A DNA stretch of 64,000 nt from Simiduia sp. 21SJ11W-1 (GCF_024138675.1 NZ_CP090959.1:3131501-3195500); one strand, 5' to 3'. Shown: positions 9,718-18,443, numbered from the stretch's first letter. The notes: generated by a model not told the origin, from the letters alone. Translations and numbers: made by a program.

Positions 9718-9730
9718 TTGGAGCCGCCAC

Positions 9731-11401
9731 ATGTCACACACACTGTTACGCCTTGTTGCCGCGGCAAGCTTACTGGCCGCCCCTTGCGCTAATGCCATCA
9801 GCCTTGCAAAGGGTCAAATCAGCCATTTCACCTTTCCCGTAACCGCCGGCACCAGCTATGAAATTGCCTACAACGCCACCAACAGCTGCAGCAACAACTT
9901 AAGCGTGTCTTGCTGCGTGCTGCTTGCCAACAGCGATGGCAGCCAACCCTCAAACAACACCTTTGAAAAACTGGCCGCAGCACCCAATACCGACACCGCA
10001 AGCCTGGTGATAGATGCCCAGATAACCGGCAACATCATTGCCTCTGTTTACGCCATTGAAGCCTGCGAATTTAACGCACCCAGCATTGTTGCCACCCGCA
10101 GCACCAACGCCACTTTGCACTTTGGCACCGGCACCGGCCAGCTTGGCAACAGTTACGCCCAAGTGCCCACCACCCAAATCGGCACAACCGACGGCTTTAT
10201 GCTGCGCGACATCAGCCGCCGCGCCAATCAGGCGGGCACCACTGGCAACCCCAACACCGGCGCGCTACCGGCCAATAGCGAAATTGTTGCCACGCGCACC
10301 TTCGGCTATTGGGATGGCTTTAATTTATTTTTATCTGACAATGTTAAAGACAGCGACAACAACTGGGACACCCTAAACGCCGCGCAAACACAACAAGGCC
10401 AAGACCCGTTCGATCAGGCCGAGTTGTTAGATGCACTTATGAACTCCGGCAAAGTGTACGATTACTGGCAATCGGTGCTGAATTTCAACAGCTTTGATAA
10501 CGCCGGCGCCCCCATGTATGCGCTCACCAACGCGCCCTACCCGGCCAAGCCCGCGCAATTTTGTGGCACCACCTACCCGGCAGGCAGCCTGTACAACGCC
10601 TTTTGGAATGGCTATGAAATTGTGTTCACCCCGCGCGATTTTGTTTCAAGCGTAAGCGGCAATTACTATGAGCACAGCCTGGCAGCCGCGCTGGATGTTA
10701 CCGCCCACGAATGGGGCCACGCCATTTCAGACAGAGCCGTAAACCTTGCCTACCAGCGCGAATCGGGCGCACTCAATGAAGCCTATTCAGATTGGATGGG
10801 CGTTGCCGTTGAGTTTGCCAACGGTGAAACCAACTGGACACTGGGCGAAGGCGTTACCATTATTCGCGACCTGGCCAACCCCAAAGCCTACGGCCAACCC
10901 GACACCTACAAAGGCGACCTGTGGGAACCCACAGACAACCTGAGCTGCGCAACGCCCGACGTGTGCTTTAACGACTACTGCGGCGTTCACACCAACAGCG
11001 GTGTTGCCAACAAAATGTTTTATTTGTTGGCCGCAGGCGGCACCCACAATGGCGTAACGGTAACCGGCATAGGCATAGATGCAGCCCTGCAAATTGCCAC
11101 CGATGCACTGCACAATTACTGGGTTACCAACGAAACCTTTTTAGGCGCACGCAACGGCATGGAAGCCGCCGCTGAAAACTACGGCACAGATGCCGTAGAA
11201 CAAGTAAAACTGGCGTGGTCTGCGGTGGGCGTGGGCGACAGCGCGCAGGATTCGCCCATTGAGAAAATCAGTAAAAGCAGCAAAGGTGGCGGTGGTGGCT
11301 GCGCAATCGGCAACGGCCACTCACAAGACTTAAGCCTGCCGCTGCTGTTATTGTTGGCCTTTATGGGTTTACTAAGGCAGTGCTTTGTTCGCACACAATA
11401 A
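9731..11401 (+). CDS. M4 (thermolysin-like) metallopeptidase with C-terminal JDVT-type sorting tail
   Basis: A 556-residue secreted protease started at ATG 9731, preceded by GGAG and beginning a clear signal peptide (cleavage near CANA). Residues about 25-130 form a beta-rich, cysteine-containing region resembling a bacterial pre-peptidase C-terminal domain. The catalytic part has HEWGH (His326, Glu327, His330), the third zinc ligand Glu350 in GALNEAYSDW, and HTNSGVANKMFY with the transition-state His420. Its usual FTP/PepSY propeptide is absent and is encoded by the gene upstream. The C terminus is a sorting signal: Ser/Lys linker, GGGGG-Cys524, a short polar stretch, LSLPLLLLLAFMGLL, then an Arg-containing end. 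The next gene overlaps it by 17 bp and encodes the probable sorting protease. Confidence 0.9.
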   Translation: MSHTLLRLVAAASLLAAPCANAISLAKGQISHFTFPVTAGTSYEIAYNATNSCSNNLSVSCCVLLANSDGSQPSNNTFEKLAAAPNTDTASLVIDAQITGNIIASVYAIEACEFNAPSIVATRSTNATLHFGTGTGQLGNSYAQVPTTQIGTTDGFMLRDISRRANQAGTTGNPNTGALPANSEIVATRTFGYWDGFNLFLSDNVKDSDNNWDTLNAAQTQQGQDPFDQAELLDALMNSGKVYDYWQSVLNFNSFDNAGAPMYALTNAPYPAKPAQFCGTTYPAGSLYNAFWNGYEIVFTPRDFVSSVSGNYYEHSLAAALDVTAHEWGHAISDRAVNLAYQRESGALNEAYSDWMGVAVEFANGETNWTLGEGVTIIRDLANPKAYGQPDTYKGDLWEPTDNLSCATPDVCFNDYCGVHTNSGVANKMFYLLAAGGTHNGVTVTGIGIDAALQIATDALHNYWVTNETFLGARNGMEAAAENYGTDAVEQVKLAWSAVGVGDSAQDSPIEKISKSSKGGGGGCAIGNGHSQDLSLPLLLLLAFMGLLRQCFVRTQ

Positions 11402-11813
11402 TTTTTGGCAAGATAAACACTGGGCAACCCTCGCCCTGGCGGGTTCATTGGTGGCGGTAGTTGCAGGCCTCATTATCGCCCCAATGACAGCCACACTCAG
11501 CGCCATTGTGCTGTGGGTGGCCGTTTACCCCATTGTGGAAGAGTACGTATTTCGCGGCATGCTCCAACCGCTAATTGCTCGCCATTGGCCACAACGCTGG
11601 CGCCAGCTCAGCATTGCCAACCTCCTTACCAGCGGCGTATTCACCCTGGCCCACGTGGCCACCAAAGGTGTGCACCCCTTAAGCTTGGGCGTTTTTTTCC
11701 CGTCTCTTTTGTTCGGATATTTTCGCGAAAGGCACGAAAACTTACTTAGCCCCATGGCCTTGCACGCCCTGTTCAATGCCGTATTTTTTGCCACCGCACT
11801 TCTGGCGGGCTAA
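11385..11813 (+). CDS. CPBP-family glutamic intramembrane protease, probably the JDVT-CTERM sorting enzyme (MrtJ type)
   Basis: A 142-residue membrane protein with about four helices. It carries the CPBP/Abi motif set: EEYVFRG (Glu52, Glu53, Arg57), FTLAHVA (His90) and HALFNAVF (His127, Asn131), the residues of Rce1-like glutamic proteases. The only usable start is TTG 11385, because a TAA lies in frame just upstream, so the gene overlaps the M4 peptidase gene by 17 bp and is likely translationally coupled. Small CPBP proteases paired with substrates having a Gly-rich/Cys/transmembrane/basic tail are the known arrangement for several CTERM systems. The specific JDVT/MrtJ assignment is inferred from the tail form and gene adjacency. 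A generic CPBP role, for example bacteriocin immunity, is less likely. Confidence 0.8.
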   Translation: MFAHNNFWQDKHWATLALAGSLVAVVAGLIIAPMTATLSAIVLWVAVYPIVEEYVFRGMLQPLIARHWPQRWRQLSIANLLTSGVFTLAHVATKGVHPLSLGVFFPSLLFGYFRERHENLLSPMALHALFNAVFFATALLAG

Positions 11814-11854
11814 CAGATTCGAAGGCTTGAGCCACACTTCCCTTTTAGAAATTT

Positions 11855-12625
11855 AACCGCACAACCTCCTACAACCGCACCCAACCCTAAAGCCCAATGC
11901 CGTAGGTAGTTTGCAAGCCACAGGGATGTGGCGCGAGCGACTCAGTACAGGACGTACTGATGGAGCGGCAAACTGTCTGCGGCATTGGGCGCCTGCGCGA
12001 ACAAATACCCGCGCCACAGTCCCAAACCCAGACCCAAACGTATAGGTTCGCAGAAGATTAACCGCACAGAAACTCAAACCCGCACCCAACCCGAAAGCCC
12101 AATGCCGTAGGTAGTTTGCAAGCCACAGGGATGTGGCGCGAGCGACTCAGCACAGGACAGTACTGATGGAGCGGCAAACTACCTACGGCATTGGGCGCCT
12201 GCGCGAACAAATACCCGCGCCACACGCCCAAACCCAAACCCAAACGTATAGGTTCGCAGAAGATTAACCGCACAGAAACTCAAACCCGTACCCAACCCGA
12301 AAGCCCAATGCCGTAGGTAGTTTGCAAGCCACAGGGATGTGGCGCGAGCGACTCAGTACAGGACAGTACTGATGGAGCGGCAAACTACCTACGGCATTGG
12401 GCGCCTGCGCGAACAAATACCCGCGCCACACGCCCAAACCCAAACCCAAACCCAAACCCAAACGTATAGGTTCGCAGAAGATTAACCGCACAGAAACTCA
12501 AACCCGCACCCAACCCGAAAGCCCAATGCCGTAGGTAGTTTGCAAGCCACAGGGATGTGGCGCGAGCGACTCAGTACAGGACAGTACTGATGGAGCGGCA
12601 AACTGCCTGCGGCATTGGGCGCCTA
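11855..12625. repeat. array of about 206-bp direct repeats, each holding a long palindrome
   Basis: Three and two-thirds tandem copies start at 11855, 12060, 12266 and 12484 (lengths 205, 206, 218 and about 140 bp). Copy 3 is longer because of extra CAAACC hexamers. Each has 23-base inverted arms (e.g. 11892-11914 with 11968-11990, and 12521-12543 with 12598-12620) around a loop that itself contains short stems (CCACAGGGATGTGG; CAGTACAGGACAGTACTG). Arm differences in copies 1 and 4 keep pairing as G-U wobbles on the plus strand. The open frames across the array are antisense translations of the repeat and show no protein family. It lies between the MrtJ-like gene and a convergent glucosidase gene. 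Confidence 0.9.
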
Positions 12626-12640
12626 CACCGAAACAAAAGG

Positions 12641-12853
12641 GAGTGAATTTGAGCAACACCTTCACGGCCTTGCCTACCCGGCCGGCCCTGGCCTGACAGG
12701 TGTACCTACATCCTTGTAGGCCGTCGCTCCTGCGCATCGCACTGAACTATTTATCGAGTGAATTTGAGCAACACCTTCACGGCCTTGCCTACCCGGCCGG
12801 CCCTGGCCTGACAGGTGTACCTACATCCTTGTAGGCCGTCGCTCCTGCGCATC
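12641..12853. repeat. 98-bp direct repeat, two copies
   Basis: Copies at 12641-12738 and 12756-12853 are identical by eye over 98 bases, beginning GAGTGAATTTGAGCAACACC, and are separated by 17 bp. Each contains the short stem CCTACA-TCCT-TGTAGG. They directly follow the 206-bp array and run into the 51-bp array. Confidence 0.85.
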
Positions 12854-12938
12854 CATGCGCCCGCGACATACCTACATCCTTGTAGGCCGTCGCTCCTGCG
12901 CATCCATGCGCCCGCGACATACCTACATCCTTGTAGGC
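12821..12938. repeat. 51-bp tandem repeat, 2.3 copies
   Basis: Units 12821-12871 and 12872-12922 are identical by eye, with a 16-bp partial third unit at 12923-12938. Each begins with the CTACATCCTTGTAGG stem-loop and includes GCGCATCCATGCGC, itself a palindrome, so the array is a string of small hairpins. The first unit overlaps the end of the second 98-bp repeat, showing that the two families share sequence. Confidence 0.85.
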
Positions 12939-12963
12939 AAAAAAAGCCCGGCGGTGCCGGGCT
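12939..12963 (-). terminator. rho-independent terminator of the GH13 glucosidase gene
   Basis: On the minus strand, GAGCCCGGC-ACC-GCCGGGCT is followed by seven T. The stem pairs 12944-12951 with 12955-12962. It lies 70 bp beyond the stop codon of the minus-strand glucosidase gene and separates it from the repeats. Confidence 0.9.
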
Positions 12964-13032
12964 CAAGACGAGAGTACGTATGAAACACTAAAACAAGTTC
13001 AGCAACTTCGCGGTACAAGAGACAAACGAGGA

Positions 13033-14664
13033 CTAACACATAAAACAACCACCGTGGGCTGGCAGGCGCAATTGCCCGCCTTCAAGCTCGGCACCCTGCA
13101 AACCGTGGCCATTCATCAAAGCAAGGCCTGCCGGTACTTCTATCGCCACGGGGGCATTGGTTAAATTAAAAGCCACCCACAACTTGCCCGAATCATTAGC
13201 GCGCTCGAACAACAAACAGCCCTCAGGCGCATCGGCGAAAGTAATGTTACCGGTGGTTAACAGTGGCTGGGTTTTACGCCACCGCATGAAATTGCGGTAA
13301 AAATTCAGCATTGAATCGGGCTGCTGCTCTTGGGCGTCTACCGCTAATGCGCGGTGGGCCTCGGGCACTGGCAACCAGGGCTTGGCGCTGCTGAAACCGC
13401 CGTTATTGGCACCACTGGCCCATGGCATAGGCGTGCGGCAACCGTCGCGGCCTTTGAAGTTTGGCCAGAAAGTAATGCCGTAAGGATCTTGCAGATCTTC
13501 ATAGGCAATGTCTGCCTCTGTTAAACCTAACTCCTCACCCTGGTAGTAACATACGCTGCCCCGCAGCGAGGCCACCAGAGCGTGCAAGGTTTTGCCCAGT
13601 GTAGGGTTGTGCTCACCGCCCCAGCGCGACATCACGCGCACCACATCGTGGTTAGAGAGCGACCAGCAAGGCCAACCCTCACCCAGGCTTGCCTCTAAAT
13701 TTTCTACCGTGGCTCGAATGTGCTTGGCACAAAATTCTGGCACCAGCAGCTCAAAACTGTACGCCATGTGCAGGCGCTTATTGTTCGCCGTGTACTCAGC
13801 CATGGTGGCCAGGCTATCTTCCGATGAAATCTCACCCAAGGTGACAACGCCCGGGTAGCGATCAATCAATGCGCGCAAACGCTCCAAAAACGCGAGGTTC
13901 TCGGGCTGGGTATTGTTGTAGTAGTGGTACTGGAAGGCGTAGGGGTTATCTTCACTAAAACCACGGCCTTGGCGCTCTGCTGCGGGTTTTGCGGGGTTAT
14001 CGCGCAATTGTTTATCGTGAAAGCAGAAGTTAATGGCATCTAAACGAAGGCCATCCACACCGCGCTGCAGCCAAAATTCCACTTCAGCCAGAATTTGCTC
14101 CTGCACCTCGGGGTTATGGAAGTTCAAATCCGGCTGGCTTTTCAGAAAATTGTGCAGGTAGTACTGGCCGCGGCGCGGCTCCCACTCCCAGCCACAGCCG
14201 CCGAAAATAGAAATCCAGTTATTGGGGGCCGTGCCGTCTGGCTTGGCATCCGCCCACACGTACCAATCAGCCTTGGGGTTATCGCGGCTGGAGCGGCTCT
14301 CTTCAAACCAGGCGTGCTGATCACTGGTGTGGCTTAATACTTGATCAATCATCACCTTAACGCCGCGCCCGTGGGCCTCGGCAATCAGCTCGTCTAGGTC
14401 GGCCAAGTTGCCAAACAGCGGGTCTACGTCGCGATAATCGCTGATATCGTAGCCAAAATCCCTCATTGGGGACTTAAAAAACGGCGACACCCAAATCGCG
14501 TCAACGCCAAGGCTGGCAATATAATCTAACTTGTTAATGATGCCGCGGATATCGCCTACGCCATCACCGTTGGCATCCATCAGGCTGCGGGGGTAGACCT
14601 GGTAAATAACCGCGCCACGCCACCAAGGGCTCTGCGCGCTGGCTAGGTCATTGGCTGTAGACAT
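13033..14664 (-). CDS. GH13 alpha-glucosidase / oligo-1,6-glucosidase-like enzyme
   Basis: A 543-residue cytoplasmic-type protein without signal peptide. The N-terminal WWRGAVIYQVYPRSL-x-DANGDGVGD pattern is that of the GH13 alpha-glucosidase/oligo-glucosidase subfamilies. Catalytic residues are Asp209 (GLRLDA), Glu278 (TLGEIS) and Asp340 (LSNHD), with DQVLSHTSD as conserved region I. A short beta domain closes the protein. It would release glucose from maltodextrins imported by the neighbouring transporter. It is divergent from the lipoprotein amylase gene; the shared 480-bp region holds two TACGTA palindromes. Exact linkage specificity cannot be read from sequence. Confidence 0.92.
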   Translation of the reverse strand: MSTANDLASAQSPWWRGAVIYQVYPRSLMDANGDGVGDIRGIINKLDYIASLGVDAIWVSPFFKSPMRDFGYDISDYRDVDPLFGNLADLDELIAEAHGRGVKVMIDQVLSHTSDQHAWFEESRSSRDNPKADWYVWADAKPDGTAPNNWISIFGGCGWEWEPRRGQYYLHNFLKSQPDLNFHNPEVQEQILAEVEFWLQRGVDGLRLDAINFCFHDKQLRDNPAKPAAERQGRGFSEDNPYAFQYHYYNNTQPENLAFLERLRALIDRYPGVVTLGEISSEDSLATMAEYTANNKRLHMAYSFELLVPEFCAKHIRATVENLEASLGEGWPCWSLSNHDVVRVMSRWGGEHNPTLGKTLHALVASLRGSVCYYQGEELGLTEADIAYEDLQDPYGITFWPNFKGRDGCRTPMPWASGANNGGFSSAKPWLPVPEAHRALAVDAQEQQPDSMLNFYRNFMRWRKTQPLLTTGNITFADAPEGCLLFERANDSGKLWVAFNLTNAPVAIEVPAGLALMNGHGLQGAELEGGQLRLPAHGGCFMC

Positions 14665-14819
14665 AACTGAACCTCAAATTCTTACGCTCTTGCCCAAGCG
14701 CCAGAGCGCTTGCGTCACCCGATATTGGCCCTGTGCCGTAGCGAGGGTGAGCGGGGCAATTCGTTATTGTTGTCGATGGATCAAACATACTGGAGGCTCC
14801 TTGAGCACAGCAAGCCACT

Positions 14820-14880
14820 ACATACGTATGCATGCCGCCAGATCGGCAAAGCGAGTGCGCCTGCGCGATGAATACGTATG
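14820..14880. promoter_or_regulatory. two LacI-type operator candidates in the glucosidase/amylase divergent region
   Basis: CATACGTATG at 14821-14830 and ATACGTAT at 14872-14879 are perfect palindromes with the central CG typical of LacI-family sites. Their centres are 50 bp apart, near five helical turns. The same palindrome recurs twice upstream of the pullulanase gene. The nearer centre lies about 161 bp before the glucosidase start codon, matching about 160 bp at the pullulanase gene. Role as a maltodextrin-responsive operator is inference. Confidence 0.65.
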
Positions 14881-14965
14881 TAATTGCCTACTCAGCGTAG
14901 GACAGGCTGACGCTTTTGGATAACCTATTCGCGTATTGTGATTGTGACACCTCTCGTCCTTTGTG

Positions 14966-15004
14966 CCCGCCTTCGGGGCTACTCCCGGAGCGGGTCATTT
15001 TTTT
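14966..15004 (+). promoter_or_regulatory. hairpin followed by T run upstream of the lipoprotein amylase gene
   Basis: Arms CCCGCCTTCGGGG and TCCCGGAGCGGG pair with a few G-U pairs and run into TCATTTTTTT. This is terminator-like on the plus strand, 140 bp before the amylase start, with no gene ending just before it. It could be a leader attenuator or the end of a short transcript. The direct repeat CTTGCCGATATA at about 15067 and 15083 follows. Confidence 0.4.
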
Positions 15005-15144
15005 GGGCGAACCTTCAGGTAGGGCAACAACCAAATAGCGCAACAACGCAGGTGCAGGCACTATACCTTGCCGATATAGCGCCTTGCCGATATAAAGCCT
15101 ATTGATAGACGCAAAATTCGCCAGAGACACAACCCGGAGCCACA

Positions 15145-16827
15145 ATGAGAATAAAAACATTCGCCACCTTTGCATCCCTTGGCCTGCTCTTGGCCTGCCA
15201 GGCAGACGAGGCGCCAGCGCCCGATGCTGCAACCCAAGCCGCTGGCCACACCATTGTAGGCACCACCGAGCCCTGGGCGAGTGACGCTATTTATTTTGTT
15301 CTCACAGACCGCTTCGTAGATGGCGATCCGGCCAACAATTTCGAAGATCAAGGCAAAGATATTGGCGATGGTAGCTGGCACACCTTTAACCGCCACTTTG
15401 ATGGCCCCGAAGGCCGCAGCGCCAATGTGGGCTACATGGGCGGCGATTTCAAAGGCCTGCTAGAGCACGCACAATTTATAAAAGACATGGGTTTCACCGC
15501 CATCTGGATGACGCCCATCATCGACAACCCAGACGCCGCCTTTAACGGTGGCGACCCGGTAGGCTACAACCAGTGGGGCGACGGCGGCAAAACCGGCTTT
15601 CACGGCTATTGGGGCGTCAACTTTTATCAGCTAGACGAACACCTGCCCTCGGCAGACCTGGATTACCGTGCGTTAAACGATGCCTTAAAAAGCCAATACG
15701 GCCTGAAAACCGTGCTGGATATTGTGGGCAATCACGGCTCGCCGTCTTATACAGCGCCTGAACAAATCAGCAACTTTGGCAAATTATTTGATAAGCAAGG
15801 CAACCTCGTTGCCGATCATCAAAATTTGCACCCAGAACAGTTAGACGACAATAACCGGCTGCACGATTTTTTCAATCGTAAACCCGATGTCGCACAGCTT
15901 TCAGATTTTAACGAAAACAATCCCGCCGTTGTGGATTACCTGGTGGGCTCTTATTTGCAGTGGATTGATCAGGGCGCCGATGCCATACGCATAGACACCA
16001 TCAAACATGTACCGCACCACTTCTGGAAAACCGTCAGCGATCGCATTCGCGCCGAGCACCCGGGCTTTTTTCTGTTTGGCGAATCCTGGAATTACGATGC
16101 CAATTTTATAGCAGAGCACACCCAGCCTGAAAACGGTGGCGTAAGCGTGCTGGACTTCCCGTTGCAGCAGGCCATGTTTGCCATGTTCGGCAAAGAGCAG
16201 GCGCCCTATACCCGCGCGCAGGACGCACTGCACCTGGATACCGGCATTTACCACAATGTGTATGAACTGGTTACCTTCTACGACAACCACGACGTACAGC
16301 GCCTGGACGCCGAAGATTCAGGCTTTATAGATGCCAACAACTTTCTGTTTACCGTGCGCGGCATTCCACAAGTGTACTACGGCTCTGAAATGGGGTTTGA
16401 GCGCGGCATGAAAGAACACCAGGGCTCGCGCAACTACTACGGCACAGAGAACATCGCCCGCGCCGAGCGCCACCCCATTCACACAGCCCTTACGCGCGTG
16501 GCAAATTTGCGTCGCACCCTGCCTGCGTTGCAGCGCGGCGTGCAAGTGAACATTGAATTTACCGAACACACCGCCGCATTTTTGCGCGTGATTCAAACCG
16601 AAGAAACCCAGCAAACTGCTCTTGTTTTACTCAACAAAGGCGGCGCGCCCGCGCAGTTTTCTATAAATACGCTACTTAATGAAGGCCAGTGGCACGAACC
16701 GCTCAGCGGCGAACAGCACAGGCTTACGCAAAGCCTTGAGGCCAGTGTTGCACCCCACGATTTGCGGGTGTTCGTTTTCGACGGGCCACTAACCAATACC
16801 GCGCTACTGGCGCAACTGAATCACTAG
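15145..16827 (+). CDS. GH13 alpha-amylase, outer-membrane lipoprotein
   Basis: A 560-residue GH13 glycosidase. The signal ends in an LLAC lipobox (Cys at about residue 18), followed by an acidic linker. The barrel holds SDAIYFVLTDRFVDGD, the catalytic Asp284 (AIRIDTIKH), Glu313 (FGESWNYD) and Asp383 (YDNHDVQR). The form resembles lipoprotein amylases/cyclomaltodextrinase-like enzymes of TonB-linked starch loci. It probably cuts starch or longer maltodextrins at the cell surface or in the periplasm. GGAG precedes the ATG. The sugar transporter follows 95 bp downstream on the same strand. Confidence 0.92.
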   Translation: MRIKTFATFASLGLLLACQADEAPAPDAATQAAGHTIVGTTEPWASDAIYFVLTDRFVDGDPANNFEDQGKDIGDGSWHTFNRHFDGPEGRSANVGYMGGDFKGLLEHAQFIKDMGFTAIWMTPIIDNPDAAFNGGDPVGYNQWGDGGKTGFHGYWGVNFYQLDEHLPSADLDYRALNDALKSQYGLKTVLDIVGNHGSPSYTAPEQISNFGKLFDKQGNLVADHQNLHPEQLDDNNRLHDFFNRKPDVAQLSDFNENNPAVVDYLVGSYLQWIDQGADAIRIDTIKHVPHHFWKTVSDRIRAEHPGFFLFGESWNYDANFIAEHTQPENGGVSVLDFPLQQAMFAMFGKEQAPYTRAQDALHLDTGIYHNVYELVTFYDNHDVQRLDAEDSGFIDANNFLFTVRGIPQVYYGSEMGFERGMKEHQGSRNYYGTENIARAERHPIHTALTRVANLRRTLPALQRGVQVNIEFTEHTAAFLRVIQTEETQQTALVLLNKGGAPAQFSINTLLNEGQWHEPLSGEQHRLTQSLEASVAPHDLRVFVFDGPLTNTALLAQLNH

Positions 16828-16922
16828 TTTTGTGATGCACCGCTTGGGGCCCTTTGTGGCCCTCTTTTTTCCGTGCTCACAATTAACGTATTAAACATCA
16901 TAAAAACAACCAGGTAACACCT

Positions 16923-18386
16923 ATGAGCAATACAGCCATCAAACAACCCACGCTGCCGTTCTGGCAAGTTTGGAACGTGAGCTTTGGATTTCTCGGCGTG
17001 CAGTTTGGCTTTGCCATGCAAAATGCCAACGTTAGCCGGGTGCTTTCGGACCTAGGCGCAGATTTGCACTCACTCTCGCTTTTTTGGTTGGCCGCCCCGG
17101 TAATGGGCCTGTTAATTCAGCCCATTGTTGGCGCCGCATCAGATCGCACCTGGAACCGCTTTGGCCGCCGCCGCCCGTACATTTTGGGCGGCGCCATTGC
17201 GGCGGCCATTGGCATGTTGCTCATGCCCAACGCGCCCTTGTTTGTAGCCTTTATGGCGCCCATGATTTTCGGGGGCGTTATGCTCGCCCTGATGGATGGC
17301 GCCTTTAACGTTACCATGCAACCCTTCCGCGCACTGGTGGCCGACATGGTGCCCAGTGAGCAACGCACGCTGGGTTACTCCATCCAATCGCTATTAATTA
17401 ATATTGGCGCCGTGTTTGGCTCTATCTTGCCGTTCTTACTCACCAACATTATTGGCCTTGAAAACACCGCCAAAGTGGGTGAAGTAGCACCCTCGGTTAC
17501 CTGGGCCTTCTACCTGGGTGCCACCGTATTGTTTGGCACCGTGCTATGGACTGTGATTCGCACCAAAGAGTACCCGCCAGAGCAATACAACGCCTACAAA
17601 GGCCTAGACGCCGCAGCCGTAGCCGCGGCAAACCAACCGCGCCCTTTGAGCCACAAGCTTGCGGAATTTTGGCAGCTCTTCATCAACATGCCAAAAACCA
17701 TGCGCCAATTAGCACTGGTGCAATTTTTTAGCTGGTTTGCGCTGTTTATTATGTGGGTGTACACAACGCCTGCCATCACCCAGTACGTATGGGGTGTAGA
17801 TGCCAAATGGTTTGACCCGGTGTTTTTACATACCTTAGATGAAATTCCCAAAGACATTGCCGTAGCCAAAGGTGCCGCGGGTGACTGGGTAGGTATTTTG
17901 TTTGCGGGCTACTCGCTGTTTGCGGCCATTTTTTCTGTACTACTCACCAAGCTTGCCAGAACCCTGGGCCGCAAACCTGTGTATGCGCTCTCGCTGCTGG
18001 CAGGCGGCCTTGGCTACCTGAGCTTTTTGTTATTCCAGGCCGGTGCCCCTACGCTTGTAAACTTGGGCTTTACTCAAGTCACCGTACCTTCTGGCGCCCT
18101 GGGGTTGATCATTCCCATGGTTGGCGTGGGCATGGCTTGGGCTGCGATTCTGGCAATGCCCTACGCCATTTTGTCTGACACCCTACCCGCAGACAAAATG
18201 GGCGTATACATGGGCATATTCAACTTCACCATTGCCGCACCACAGATTGTTTCAGGCCTTTTTGCCGGCTGGATTTTAACCAGCCTGTTTAACAACGAAG
18301 CCATCTACATCATCATGCTGGCCGGTGCCGCCATGGTACTGGGTGCAGTATCGGTATTTTTTGTGAAAGAAGACGCCAGCAAATAA
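16923..18386 (+). CDS. MFS sugar transporter, maltose/maltodextrin type
   Basis: A 487-residue, 12-helix major facilitator protein of the SLC45/sucrose-maltose-like group. The loop 2-3 signature DRTWNRFGRRRPYILGGA and a matching loop (ARTLGRKPVYAL) in the second half are visible. The central cytoplasmic loop is long. Its place between amylase and terminator, and the family, point to inner-membrane import of maltose or short maltodextrins with protons or sodium. Substrate is inferred from context. It starts at ATG 16923 after an AGGT site. Confidence 0.88.
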   Translation: MSNTAIKQPTLPFWQVWNVSFGFLGVQFGFAMQNANVSRVLSDLGADLHSLSLFWLAAPVMGLLIQPIVGAASDRTWNRFGRRRPYILGGAIAAAIGMLLMPNAPLFVAFMAPMIFGGVMLALMDGAFNVTMQPFRALVADMVPSEQRTLGYSIQSLLINIGAVFGSILPFLLTNIIGLENTAKVGEVAPSVTWAFYLGATVLFGTVLWTVIRTKEYPPEQYNAYKGLDAAAVAAANQPRPLSHKLAEFWQLFINMPKTMRQLALVQFFSWFALFIMWVYTTPAITQYVWGVDAKWFDPVFLHTLDEIPKDIAVAKGAAGDWVGILFAGYSLFAAIFSVLLTKLARTLGRKPVYALSLLAGGLGYLSFLLFQAGAPTLVNLGFTQVTVPSGALGLIIPMVGVGMAWAAILAMPYAILSDTLPADKMGVYMGIFNFTIAAPQIVSGLFAGWILTSLFNNEAIYIIMLAGAAMVLGAVSVFFVKEDASK

Positions 18387-18407
18387 TTGCAAGGCTACAC
18401 CACGCTT

Positions 18408-18443
18408 AAAAAGGCGCTTGGCTTTTGGCCAAGCGCCTTTTTT
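18408..18443 (+). terminator. rho-independent terminator after the sugar transporter gene
   Basis: AAAGGCGCTTGGC pairs with GCCAAGCGCCTTT across a TTTT loop and continues into a run of six T, 22 bp after the stop codon. Confidence 0.92.

Noticed and set aside
11855-12938. Repeat block as a CRISPR array
   Set aside because: Units are 206, 98 and 51 bp and directly adjoining, with no unique spacers between short repeats and no cas genes nearby.
11853-12966. Several 70-80-codon open frames on the minus strand with near-identical products
   Set aside because: They are translations of the tandem DNA repeats, lack ribosome sites and resemble no protein; their likeness comes from the DNA repeat.
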